Shown here one piece after another: positions 42,160-49,750 of a stretch of DNA of 64,000 nt. The stretch comes from UBA10649 sp965278965 (lineage in GTDB: Bacteria > Actinomycetota > Actinomycetes > S36-B12): the NCBI GenBank assembly GCA_965278965.1, contig OZ257127.1, forward strand, positions 3,162,001 to 3,226,000, read 5' to 3'. Under the pieces are notes generated by a model. The model ran no database searches. It saw nothing but the letters and a program-made list of their open reading frames with translations, and was not told the origin of the DNA. The stretch's first letter is position 1, and the number at the start of each line of letters is the position of its first letter. The position numbers and the translations under genes are program-made.

Positions 42160-42971
42160 GAGCTCGCGCCGACCTGCAGGTGCACGGCCGCCTCAGGGGT
42201 GTGGACCCGGAACGCCAGGCTCTCCTCCACGTACAGCCCGACCGAGTCCGATGTCGCCCCGCGGTAGCCGATCGACAGATCCTGGCCGAGGTGCAGCTCG
42301 TAGTCGCCGCCGCGCGTGCTCAGCACGACGGCTCCGGTCAGGGCGCTGGACCAGATGATCTCGCCGCCGTAGAGGACCGAGGTCAGGTGCTCGCGGACGG
42401 GCTCGCCGTGGTCGGTGGCCCGCTGGATGGCGGTGTAGACCTCGTCACCGACGACCAGCGCGTACGGTCCGCCGACACCGGCGTCCCGCAGCACCTGAAG
42501 GGCGGCGGCCACGTGCGCTGGGGCCTGCGTCGCGTCGGTGCTGGCGACGATCGCTGCGTGCGGGGAGGCGTCGACGATGCCGACCGTGCCGGTGGCCGCG
42601 TTTCCGTGGAAGACGACGGTGTCCTCGGCGATCGCGATGCGACGGCACGCGTCGATGACCGGCTCGGTGTCGATCGAGGAGTTGCCGCGGTCGGCGGAGT
42701 CGACGTCGCCCTGGTCCAAGGTGAAGTCCGCGGCCAGCTCGAGCAGCGGGACGGGACGGCGCACGCCCGCGCTCACGTTCGTCGCCGGGGCCGGGTCGAC
42801 GGCGGAGACGAGTCCGCTGGCGACGGCGTCGGTACGCCAGCCGGTCGGGCCGGAGACGTCGACGACGCGGCGCGCGGCCAGCGTGAGCCGCAGCGTGCGG
42901 CTCGCCTCGTCGTCGATCTGCTCCCAGGCGGCGTCGGGAACCGGGGCGAGCGATCGGCGCAGGTGGTCCAT
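42156..42971 (-). CDS. Family 1 encapsulin shell protein (linocin M18-like)
   Basis: A 271-residue HK97-fold shell protein. The N-terminus MDHLRRSLAPVPDAAWEQID, EEASRTLRLTLAARRVVDVSGP-like segment, VPLLELAADFTL, CRRIAIAEDTVVFHG and the end ESLAFRVHTPEAAVHL are collinear with family 1 encapsulins. Length agrees with the T=1 class. Such shells self-assemble into about 24-nm compartments and load enzymes that carry a short C-terminal peptide. AAGGAG lies before ATG 42971. The gene follows the nitrobindin-like gene by 31 bp on the same strand, and that protein ends with a cargo-type peptide. Confidence 0.93.
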   Translation of the reverse strand: MDHLRRSLAPVPDAAWEQIDDEASRTLRLTLAARRVVDVSGPTGWRTDAVASGLVSAVDPAPATNVSAGVRRPVPLLELAADFTLDQGDVDSADRGNSSIDTEPVIDACRRIAIAEDTVVFHGNAATGTVGIVDASPHAAIVASTDATQAPAHVAAALQVLRDAGVGGPYALVVGDEVYTAIQRATDHGEPVREHLTSVLYGGEIIWSSALTGAVVLSTRGGDYELHLGQDLSIGYRGATSDSVGLYVEESLAFRVHTPEAAVHLQVGASS

Positions 42972-43002
42972 CGGTGTCTCCTTCGCGGCGGTGATCTGGT
43001 CG

Positions 43003-43722
43003 TCAGGATGTGGTGTCAGGGTGCAGCGAACCGGGGCGCAACGAGCCGATGCCGAGGCCGGTGCCCGCGAGCGGGGCCGCGGAGCGGAGCCCGGCCGCTA
43101 GGGCCAGCGGGTTCGGCGTCGGTGCGGAGATGCGGTGCAAGGTGTTCGAGTCGACGTGGTCGAACGGCTCGTCGCGGTCCGGCAGCTTCAGGCGGGCGTT
43201 CTCGTCGTAGGACCAGGTGCCGTCGTCGTTGATCCGCACGGTCATGCGGAAGTCGACGGTGGTGAAGTTGACGTCCAGGAACGGGGCGCTGCAGATGCCG
43301 AACGTGGTGCTGCCGCGCTCCGCGCGAACCTCGAACGCCGTCGCGTCCGGGGCGCAGCGGCCCGACGCCAGCGCGACCTGGCCCCGCGGAATTGCCAGCG
43401 TGAACACGACCGTGCCGGTCGCGGGCTCCCACAGCCAGAAGCCGACCTGCTCGTGGAACATCGCGACCTCGCCCGGCTTGACCAGCCGCGTGTGGTAGCG
43501 CAGGCCGTAGTACAGCTGGGGTCCGTTGGTCTGGAAGTCGATCGGCTGGAGCTCGAACCGCTCGATGTACGGGTCGAAGCCCGTCGGCTGCTGCGCCGGG
43601 TCCTCCGGATGCTGATCGGTGCCGCGCCCGGTCCAGATGCCGGCCATCGGCCCGAGCGGACCGAGGTTCGCCAGGGTGTCGGGATCGCCCGCCGGCTCGG
43701 TGTAGATGTCAGCCGCGGTCAC
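43003..43722 (-). CDS. Nitrobindin-like heme-binding beta-barrel protein with encapsulin cargo peptide
   Basis: A 239-residue protein. Residues about 20-200 match the nitrobindin/THAP4 heme-binding (DUF1794, FABP-like) barrel: LGPMAGIWTGRG (W30), FHEQVGFWLWEPATGTVVFT and LAIPRGQVALASG. His196 in TLHRI is the best candidate for the C-terminal heme ligand. The last 40 residues are a Pro/Ala-rich linker ending in LGIGSLR (223-229) followed by PGSLHPDTTS. LGIGSLR is the form of an encapsulin targeting peptide. The encapsulin gene is next on the same strand. The nitrobindin fold binds ferric heme and can bind or turn over NO or peroxynitrite. The start is GTG 43722, with a weak ribosome site. Confidence 0.82.
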   Translation of the reverse strand: MTAADIYTEPAGDPDTLANLGPLGPMAGIWTGRGTDQHPEDPAQQPTGFDPYIERFELQPIDFQTNGPQLYYGLRYHTRLVKPGEVAMFHEQVGFWLWEPATGTVVFTLAIPRGQVALASGRCAPDATAFEVRAERGSTTFGICSAPFLDVNFTTVDFRMTVRINDDGTWSYDENARLKLPDRDEPFDHVDSNTLHRISAPTPNPLALAAGLRSAAPLAGTGLGIGSLRPGSLHPDTTS

Positions 43723-43789
43723 GGGCGCAAACCTACGGCACGCCCGCGCGAGGCCGCGCGGTCACGTTGCTGTCGCCGGTCGCCTCGGC

Positions 43790-44140
43790 TCATCCCTCGT
43801 CCGCCGAAGCGGGCGGCGTGAGCCAGACCTTGCGCAGCGGTTCGTCCACGACCCAGGTGGTCGGCGTGCCCGCCGCCAGCACGCCGACGGTGCCCGGCCG
43901 GAGCTCGAGCGCCGACCCGTCGTCGAACAGGATGCGTCCGGCGCCCGAGAGCACGACGAAGACCTCGTCCTGCTCGACGTCGGTCGACGTGCCGGCAGGG
44001 TGCTCCCAGACGCCGACATCTGCGGTCGCTGTGCGCGCGAGCCGGGCGACCCCGGTGGAGACCGGTCCGTCCGGGCACTGCGCAGGGGGCAGGGCGGACC
44101 ACTCCAGGGGGACGTCCGTCGCATCGAAGGCGCTGTTCAC
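43790..44140 (-). CDS. Cupin-domain protein (DUF861-like)
   Basis: A 116-residue single cupin. VGVWEHPAGTSTDVEQDEVFVVLSGAGRI and LELRPGTVGVLAAGTPTTWVV are the two cupin motifs, with Glu where many members have the third metal ligand. I take GTG 44140 as start. It ends 67 bp before the nitrobindin-like gene on the same strand, so the three genes cupin, nitrobindin and encapsulin may form one unit. It has no cargo-type tail. Function unknown. Confidence 0.75.
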   Translation of the reverse strand: MNSAFDATDVPLEWSALPPAQCPDGPVSTGVARLARTATADVGVWEHPAGTSTDVEQDEVFVVLSGAGRILFDDGSALELRPGTVGVLAAGTPTTWVVDEPLRKVWLTPPASADEG

Positions 44141-44209
44141 GGTGCCTATCGTGCCGCGCCGCCTGCTCGGCATACTCGGTCCCCGACACGTCCGGCGAAC
44201 GGAGATCTG

Positions 44210-45421
44210 ATGAGCGGTCGACGGTTCCCTCGACCCAGCGAGGTGCTTCCGCTCATCGGCACGCCCGACCTGTCGCGGACGATGCGCCAGCGCCGGCTCG
44301 ACCGGTGCGCGAGCATCTGGGACCTGCGGGCGCTCGCCCACCGCCGCGCGCCCCGCGTGGTGTTCGACTACACCGACGGCGCGGCGATGTCGGAGACGAG
44401 CCTGCGCCGCAGCCGGGCGGCGTTCAGCCGGGTCGAGCTGACGCCGCGGGTCCTGCGCGACGTCTCCGACCCCGATCCCGGCGTCGACCTGCTCGGCCGC
44501 CGCAGCACGCTGCCGATCGCCCTTGCACCGACCGGCTTCACCCGGATGATGAACCACGCGGGGGAGCCGGCTGTCGCGCGGGTCGCGGCCGACGTCGGGG
44601 TCCCGTACGCCTTGTCGACGCTCGGGACGACCGGCATCGAGGACCTCGCGGCGGCGAGCCCGGACACGCGCCGGTGGTTCCAGCTGTACGTCAACAGGGA
44701 CCGGGGCTTGGCCGAGGACCTCATGCGGCGCGCGTCCGCGGCGGGCTACGACACGTTGATCCTCACGGTCGATGCGGCGGTCGGCGGCATCCGTCGCCGG
44801 GAGGTCCGTGGCGGCCTCACGATTCCGCCGCAGCTGTCCGTCTCGACGATGGCGGAGATGGCGCTGCACCCGCGGTGGTGGCTCGACGCGGTCACGACGA
44901 CGCCTCTGACGTTCGCGAACCTGTCGACGACCGGGGGGACCGTCGGGGACCTGCTGACGCGGGTGTTCGACCCGACGATGACCTGGGACGACCTCGCCTG
45001 GGTGCGGGGTTGCTGGCCGGGTCCGATCATGCTCAAGGGGATCCAGTCCCTCGACGATGCGCGGATGGCCGCCGACCGCGGCGTCGAGGCCATCGTCTTG
45101 TCGAACCACGGCGGTCGGCAGGTCGACCTGGGCGGTGCCCCGCTCGAGCTGCTGCCGTCGGTCGCGGCGGCCGTCGGGGACACGGTCGAGGTGTACGTCG
45201 ACGGTGGGGTGATGAGTGGTGCCGATGTCGTCGCCGCGGTGGCGTTCGGCGCGCGCGGAGTGCTCGTGGGCCGCGCCTATCTGTACGGCCTCATGGCCGG
45301 GGGTGAGGACGGCGTGCGGCGGGCTACGGAGATCCTCGCCAAGGAGGTCGTCACCACGATGCAGCTCATCGGCGCTCGCTCGGTGGACGAGGTCCGCGAG
45401 GCGACGGTCCGTCTCCGCTAG
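44210..45421 (+). CDS. FMN-dependent alpha-hydroxyacid dehydrogenase/oxidase (LldD-like)
   Basis: A 403-residue TIM-barrel flavoenzyme. FDYTDGAAMSETSLRRSR, LPIALAPTGFTRMMN, PYALSTLGTTGIEDLAA, MLKGIQSLDDA and VLSNHGGRQVD (catalytic His and Arg) are clear. The family oxidises L-lactate or related 2-hydroxy acids using FMN; actinobacterial members are often called L-lactate dehydrogenase (cytochrome). ATG 44210 is preceded by GGAG. It is divergent from the cupin gene. The start fixed here rejects the longer frame to 43706. Confidence 0.9.
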   Translation: MSGRRFPRPSEVLPLIGTPDLSRTMRQRRLDRCASIWDLRALAHRRAPRVVFDYTDGAAMSETSLRRSRAAFSRVELTPRVLRDVSDPDPGVDLLGRRSTLPIALAPTGFTRMMNHAGEPAVARVAADVGVPYALSTLGTTGIEDLAAASPDTRRWFQLYVNRDRGLAEDLMRRASAAGYDTLILTVDAAVGGIRRREVRGGLTIPPQLSVSTMAEMALHPRWWLDAVTTTPLTFANLSTTGGTVGDLLTRVFDPTMTWDDLAWVRGCWPGPIMLKGIQSLDDARMAADRGVEAIVLSNHGGRQVDLGGAPLELLPSVAAAVGDTVEVYVDGGVMSGADVVAAVAFGARGVLVGRAYLYGLMAGGEDGVRRATEILAKEVVTTMQLIGARSVDEVREATVRLR

Positions 45422-45425
45422 CGGG

Positions 45426-45500
45426 CCGCCGAGGCGCCTTGAATGGTCGCTATCCGGCGCAGAAAGCGCTGTTTAGCAACCGCCCCAGGCGCCTCGGCGG
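45426..45500. terminator. Long nested hairpin between convergent genes
   Basis: The outer stem is CCGCCGAGGCGCCT (45426-45439) with its exact complement (45487-45500). The 47-base loop folds further: GGTCGCTA can pair with TAGCAACC (7 of 8), enclosing GCGC-AGAAA-GCGC. It lies between the LldD-like stop and the PadR stop, so it is a likely bidirectional terminator. The loop is less GC-rich than the surroundings. Confidence 0.6.
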
Positions 45501-45507
45501 TGGGTGG

Positions 45508-46098
45508 TCAGGCCTCGGTGCCCTCGTCGGCGGGGCCGTCGGCGAGCAGGAGGTACAGCGACCGACGCGCATCGGCGAGGATCGCCGCGGCCTTCTCGAC
45601 CTGGGCCGCCGAGCCGGTCATGCCGACCTGACGGGTGGCCGCGTGCACCTGCATGAGCAGGCCGCGCAGGTCCGGCCGCGAGCCCTCGTGACCGTCGTCC
45701 GACCCGAACGGGTCGGGCCAACCATCACGGTTCTCGGCCAGGTAGGCCCGGCCGGCCTCGGTCAGCTCGATCACCTTGCGTCCGGCGTCCGGCCGGGCCG
45801 TGACCAGGCCTTCGTCCTCGAGCAGGCTGATGGCGGGGTAGATCGCGCCGGGGCTTGGGGTCCAGCGCCCGCCGGTGCGGTCACCGATCGCCTGCATGAG
45901 CTGGTAGCCGTGCATGGGCTCGGTGTCGAGCAGCAGCAGGATCGCGGCGCGGACATCTCCGCGCGGGGCGCGACCGCGGCCACGGGGGCCGCGCGGGCCT
46001 CGGCCCGAGGGGCCACGGCCGAAGCGGGGGTGTTGGTGACGCCGTCCGAACGGCATCTCGTCGCCCTCGATGGGCGGGTACTTCATGGGGGGACGCAT
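45508..46098 (-). CDS. PadR-family transcriptional regulator
   Basis: A 196-residue regulator. ATG 46098 has AGGAG eight bases upstream. After an Arg/Gly/Pro-rich N-terminal stretch (about residues 15-45) comes the PadR winged helix: VRAAILLLLDTEPMHGYQLMQAI, GAIYPAISLLEDEGLV and GRKVIELTEAGRAYL. The C-terminal part is an Ala-rich helix for dimerisation. PadR proteins usually repress genes for stress or drug export. The target is not obvious here. The Arg-rich tail may add nonspecific DNA contacts. Confidence 0.87.
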   Translation of the reverse strand: MRPPMKYPPIEGDEMPFGRRHQHPRFGRGPSGRGPRGPRGRGRAPRGDVRAAILLLLDTEPMHGYQLMQAIGDRTGGRWTPSPGAIYPAISLLEDEGLVTARPDAGRKVIELTEAGRAYLAENRDGWPDPFGSDDGHEGSRPDLRGLLMQVHAATRQVGMTGSAAQVEKAAAILADARRSLYLLLADGPADEGTEA

Positions 46099-46114
46099 CA
46101 CTGCGCTCCTTCCG

Positions 46115-46145
46115 TCGTAACTAACACGGTAACGATATATCAAGA
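46115..46145 (-). promoter_or_regulatory. AT-rich promoter/operator region of padR
   Basis: Read on the minus strand, TTGATATATCGTTACCGTGTTAGTTAC. GATATATC (46134-46141) is palindromic, and two TTA-containing segments follow. PadR repressors commonly bind AT-rich dyads at their own promoter, so autoregulation is likely. The remaining sequence up to 46255 shows nothing else. Confidence 0.4.
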
Positions 46146-46255
46146 CCGGTCACGATGCAACACCGGGTCGGGAGGTTGTCGTCGCTCGAGGTGCCTTCAC
46201 CGTTCCGTCGGCGTCCCGTCGTGCGTACCGTGGAGGCGGACGACGGGAGGGGCTG

Positions 46256-46489
46256 ATGGTCTTCATCCGGATGCAGGGCGAGGGTTCGGTCTCCGCCGCG
46301 GCCATCGGGGCCCTCGACGCCGTGTTCAACCCGGCCGCCGCGCGAGCGCGCGAAGACCGGGACGCGCAGAACGAACGCGTGGTCGCCGTGCCCAGCCCCG
46401 GCGACCGGCTGCTCGCCGACGGGGTCATCGTGATCACGCGCACGACCCCCGACGCCAGTCCTGCCCCCGACGCTGACCTCCCGGCGTGA
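46256..46489 (+). CDS. Small protein of unknown function
   Basis: A 77-residue protein starting MVFIRMQGEGSVSAAAIGALD, with GGGAGGGG before the ATG. IGALDAVFNPAAARAREDRDAQNERVV and PSPGDRLLADGVIVI resemble the short DUF6191-type proteins of actinobacteria; the assignment is tentative. There is no signal peptide or membrane segment. The stop overlaps the start of the acetyltransferase (GTGA), so both are probably made together. Confidence 0.65.
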   Translation: MVFIRMQGEGSVSAAAIGALDAVFNPAAARAREDRDAQNERVVAVPSPGDRLLADGVIVITRTTPDASPAPDADLPA

Positions 46490-47058
46490 GCACGCCCAGC
46501 GTCGCCGCCCTGGATACGGCGACCTGGCCGGCCTACGCCGATCTCATCGAGCGGCACCACGGCATCTGGAGCGGGTGCTGGTGCGTCGGCTTCCACGACG
46601 AGCCGGATCGCTTCCAGAGCGCCGACGGGAACCGCGCGCTGAAGGAGCGGCTCGTTCGGGAGGGCCGGACGCACGCGGCGATCGTGCTGGAGGACGACCT
46701 GTGCATCGGCTGGTGCCAGTACGGCTCCCCGGCGGAGCTGCCGAACATCAAGTCGAAGAAGGCGTACGCGAAGGGCCTCGGGACGCTGCCGGACTGGCGC
46801 ATCACGTGCTTCTTCGTCGACCGCACGCGTCGGCACACCGGTGTGGCCAACCGCGCGCTGGGTGGCGCGTTGGACCAGATCGCCGTCCTCGGGGGAGGGC
46901 GCGTGGAGGCCTACCCGGAGACTGTCGAGGGCCGCAAGACGTCTGGGTCGTTCCTGTTCAACGGGACCGTCGAGATGTTCGAGAAGGCCGGGTTCACCCG
47001 GGAGCGGAGGATCGCGATGCACCGCTGGGTGATGGTTCGGCACGTTCCGCCGGCGTGA
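46486..47058 (+). CDS. GNAT-family N-acetyltransferase
   Basis: A 190-residue protein. The acetyl-CoA region is IGWCQYGSPAEL...WRITCFFVDRTRRHTGVANRALGGALDQIA, where RRHTGVA is the Q/RxxGxA-type motif. EAYPETVEGRKTSGSFLFNGTVEMFEKAGF is the usual C-terminal motif of this GNAT subgroup. The GTG start is coupled to the small protein upstream. Its acceptor is unknown. The last 65 bp overlap the convergent EamA gene. Confidence 0.85.
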   Translation: MSTPSVAALDTATWPAYADLIERHHGIWSGCWCVGFHDEPDRFQSADGNRALKERLVREGRTHAAIVLEDDLCIGWCQYGSPAELPNIKSKKAYAKGLGTLPDWRITCFFVDRTRRHTGVANRALGGALDQIAVLGGGRVEAYPETVEGRKTSGSFLFNGTVEMFEKAGFTRERRIAMHRWVMVRHVPPA

Positions 47059-47920
47059 CGTCGATCGGTGCCGGCCGCCGGGTGCGCTGACCGATCACCA
47101 CGCCCACGAGCAGGACGGCCATCCCCGCGACCTGCTGCAGGTCAAGCCGCTCCGCCGCGAGGACCGTGCCCAGCAGGACGCCGGTAACGGGATTCAGCAG
47201 CCCGATCAGCCCGACGTCCGTCGGTCCGAGGTGTCGCAAGCCGCTGAACCACGCGACGAACGCGATCGCCGTCGCCACGATGGTCAGGTAGGCGAAGCCG
47301 AGCAGGGTCTGCGGGGTGAGGGCCGGCGGGGCACCTTCGACGACCACGGCGATCGGGATGACGACGAGCCCGCCCCCCAGCAGCTGCCACGACGTCGAAG
47401 CGAGGATGTCGACCTCGCCCGACCACCTGCTGGCCAGGACATATCCGAGGGACGACATGAGCATCGCGCCCACAGATGCGAGCACGCCCCACGGGTTCAC
47501 GGCGACCGGCCCGCTCACGAGCATGACCACGACCCCGACGAGGCCGAGCAGGCCGCCGACGACGGACAGGAGCCGAAGCGCCTGGCCGACGAGCAGCGCC
47601 GCGAGCACCATCATCACCAGGGGCGATGCCGCCATCACGACCGCGGCGATCCCGGTCGGCAGGAGCTGCGCGGCGACATACACGAGCGCGAAGAACAGGC
47701 CCGCATTCAGCGTGCCCAGCACGACGGACTTCCACCACCACGAGCCATGGGGTAGTCGGCGGGCGAGGAGGGCGAGCAGCACGCCGGCCGGGAGCGCCCG
47801 GATCGCGGCTCCCCACAGCGGCTGGTCGGCCGGCAGGAGCTGGTGCGTGACGAAGTACGTCGACCCCCACGCGATCGGGGCGATCGCCGTGATGGCACGC
47901 CAGCGCCAGATTGCTTCCAT
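46994..47920 (-). CDS. EamA/DMT-family transporter
   Basis: A 308-residue membrane protein with ten predicted hydrophobic segments in two EamA repeats (AIAPIAWGSTYFVTHQLLP in the first; VATAIAFVAWFSGLRHLGPTD and NPVTGVLLGTVLAAERL in the second). The family exports amino acids or metabolites. ATG 47920 has no ribosome site. TATATT on the minus strand lies nine bases upstream, so a leaderless mRNA is likely. It is divergent from a MarR regulator with a 40-bp gap and shares 65 bp with the GNAT gene at the 3' end. Confidence 0.87.
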   Translation of the reverse strand: MEAIWRWRAITAIAPIAWGSTYFVTHQLLPADQPLWGAAIRALPAGVLLALLARRLPHGSWWWKSVVLGTLNAGLFFALVYVAAQLLPTGIAAVVMAASPLVMMVLAALLVGQALRLLSVVGGLLGLVGVVVMLVSGPVAVNPWGVLASVGAMLMSSLGYVLASRWSGEVDILASTSWQLLGGGLVVIPIAVVVEGAPPALTPQTLLGFAYLTIVATAIAFVAWFSGLRHLGPTDVGLIGLLNPVTGVLLGTVLAAERLDLQQVAGMAVLLVGVVIGQRTRRPAPIDVTPAERAEPSPSGASRSSAPG

Positions 47921-47960
47921 GGAAGATGAATATAGCTGTCCAGGAAGATAATGTGGACTC
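47914..47960. promoter_or_regulatory. Compact divergent operator/promoter of EamA and MarR genes
   Basis: GGAAGAT occurs at 47921-47927 and 47943-47949, 22 bp apart (about two helical turns). CTTCCATGGAAG (47914-47925) is a 12-bp perfect palindrome over the EamA start codon. GATAAT (47946-47951) can be the -10 for the MarR gene with its GTG only nine bases on, and TATATT (minus strand) serves the EamA gene. Both mRNAs would be leaderless and under the same sites. Confidence 0.6.
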
Positions 47961-48473
47961 GTGGTCTCCCTGCCCCCCGACCGGGTCGCGCGCATCCAGG
48001 CGGAATGGGCGGTCGAGCGGCCTGACCTGGACCCCGACCCGATCGGGGTCATCGGCCGCCTCCACCGGCTCGCGGCGGCCCTGACGGTCGAGCTCGTCGC
48101 GGTCTACGAGGAGTTCGGCCTCGGCGAGGGCGACTTCGACGTGCTTGCGGCCCTGCGTCGCGCCGGCGCCCCGTTCGAGCGGACGCCCGGTGAGCTCGCC
48201 GCCTCGACGATGGTCACGACCGGCGGGATGACCAAGCGGATCGACCGGCTCGAGCGGGCCGGTCTCGTGCGCCGGCGTCCCTCCGCCGTCGACGGCCGGG
48301 GCCGAGTCGTGCGCCTGACGCCGACAGGCCGGCGGACGATCGACGAAGCGATCGCCGCGCACCTTCGCAACGAGGCCAGACTCCTGGCGATGGTCCCGCC
48401 AAGCGACGCAGCGCGGCTCGAGCGGATCCTGCGCGCCTGGCTGTGGCACTTCGAGGACGACGCTCCGGGATAG
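47961..48473 (+). CDS. MarR-family transcriptional regulator
   Basis: A 170-residue winged-helix protein starting at GTG 47961. FDVLAALRRAGAPFERTPGELAASTMVTTGGMTKRIDRLERAGLVRR is the helix-turn-helix region, and DGRGRVVRLTPTGRRTI the wing. The N-terminal part (RVARIQAEWAVERPDLDPDP) is typical of actinobacterial MarR proteins next to EamA transporters. It probably represses the divergent transporter and itself through the GGAAGAT repeats. A hairpin follows the stop. Confidence 0.88.
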   Translation: MVSLPPDRVARIQAEWAVERPDLDPDPIGVIGRLHRLAAALTVELVAVYEEFGLGEGDFDVLAALRRAGAPFERTPGELAASTMVTTGGMTKRIDRLERAGLVRRRPSAVDGRGRVVRLTPTGRRTIDEAIAAHLRNEARLLAMVPPSDAARLERILRAWLWHFEDDAPG

Positions 48474-48478
48474 TCGCG

Positions 48479-48525
48479 GCGCACATGAGCCCGCCGGTCG
48501 TATACATCGCTGGGCTGATGTGCGC
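48479..48525 (+). terminator. Terminator-like hairpin after MarR gene
   Basis: GCGCACAT-G-AGCCC (48479-48492) pairs with GGGCT-G-ATGTGCGC (48512-48525), giving 13 pairs with one G-G mismatch around a 19-base loop. It begins six bases after the MarR stop. There is no T-tract. It separates the MarR gene from the histidine kinase. Confidence 0.6.
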
Positions 48526-48544
48526 GGCCGGCCGCTGACGTAGC

Positions 48545-49750
48545 GTGCTGGCCGTGCTCCTGCGCCTCCGATCGCTCACTGCCCTGCAGCGCGCCGTGGA
48601 CATCGGCGGGGCCGTCCTGTTCGGCGTCGTGACCCTCCCGTTCGTCCTTGTCCTGCGGAACCAGTCCGACACGTCCGTCGCGGCGGCCATCGCCGTCACC
48701 GTGCTCCTGTCCATGGCCTTGGCCCTGCGTCGCCTCGCACCGGGACTCGCCCTCGCCGTCGCCTGGGGCGGTGCCGTCGTGCAGATGACCACCGGACAGA
48801 TCCCGTCCTTCGTCGACCTGGCGATCTTGTGCGTCCTCTACGCGACGTCGGCCTACGGCTCCCGCCGCGTGATGTGGTGGGGCTTGGGGTCCGCCATCGC
48901 CGGAGCCGTCGTCGTCACCGGCTACCTGGTCATCGGACCGTTCGACGTCCAGGGGTCAGACCCGTGGACGCCCGCCAGCATCGTGACGGTCGTCGCCGTC
49001 GCGACCCTGTTCGCCCTTCTGCTGGCGTGGACGGTCGGCGCCCTCGTGCGGACCGCCCGCCGCGCTCAGGCTGACCGTGCTGCCCAGGAGCTCGCGCAGG
49101 CCCAGGCCGCCGCGGAGCAGCACCGCGCGCGGATCGCGCGCGACATGCACGACATCGTCGCCCACTCGCTCGCGGTGATCGTCGCCCAGGCCGACGGTGG
49201 CCGGTACGCCGGGGCGAGCGACCCGCGCGCTGCGAATGCGGCCCTGACCACCATCGCCTCGACCGCGCGCGTCGCACTGACCGACGTCCGGCTCCTGCTG
49301 ACCCAGCTACGGCACCGCGAGAGCGAAGGCCCGCAGCCGACACTCGCCGACCTCGACGTCCTTGTCGCCCAGGTGCGGGACGCGGGCGCGGACCTCACTG
49401 TCGACATCGACCCGGCGCCGGCCAGCGCGCCGCCCGCCGCCGTGCAGCTCGCGGTCTACCGGATCGTGCAGGAGGCCCTGACCAACGCGATGCGGCACGG
49501 CGCCGGCGGGCCGGTCGACGTGCTCATCTCGTGGCACCCGGACCGCGTCGACCTCGAGGTCAGCAACGCCGTACGCGCCGGTGCCCTGCCTGCGGCGGAC
49601 GGACACGGGATCATCGGGATGCGAGAGCGCGCCCACCTCGTCGGCGGCACGCTGACGACCGGACCTCGAGACGGGCAGTTCGTCGTCTCCGCGTCCCTCG
49701 TGGTCGCCGAACTGACCGATCCTGACGAGGAACCCGGAGGGCACGCGTGA
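48545..49750 (+). CDS. Two-component sensor histidine kinase (NarL/DesK type)
   Basis: A 401-residue kinase. Four or five hydrophobic segments occupy residues about 15-165. A short coiled-coil follows (RAQADRAAQELAQAQAAAEQHR). The HisKA_3 motif ARDMHDIVAHSLAVIV has the phospho-His at 202, and the ATPase domain ends with DGHGIIGMRERAHLVGGTL. The short extracytoplasmic loops suggest sensing within the membrane, as in cell-envelope or drug-stress systems. It is coupled by GTGA to the response regulator. A GTG start at 48545 is used. Confidence 0.9.
   Translation: MLAVLLRLRSLTALQRAVDIGGAVLFGVVTLPFVLVLRNQSDTSVAAAIAVTVLLSMALALRRLAPGLALAVAWGGAVVQMTTGQIPSFVDLAILCVLYATSAYGSRRVMWWGLGSAIAGAVVVTGYLVIGPFDVQGSDPWTPASIVTVVAVATLFALLLAWTVGALVRTARRAQADRAAQELAQAQAAAEQHRARIARDMHDIVAHSLAVIVAQADGGRYAGASDPRAANAALTTIASTARVALTDVRLLLTQLRHRESEGPQPTLADLDVLVAQVRDAGADLTVDIDPAPASAPPAAVQLAVYRIVQEALTNAMRHGAGGPVDVLISWHPDRVDLEVSNAVRAGALPAADGHGIIGMRERAHLVGGTLTTGPRDGQFVVSASLVVAELTDPDEEPGGHA

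Noticed and set aside
44210..45421. Mycofactocin-system MftD assignment for the FMN dehydrogenase
   Set aside because: No mftA, mftB, mftC or other mycofactocin genes are in the window, and the sequence reads like the LldD group.
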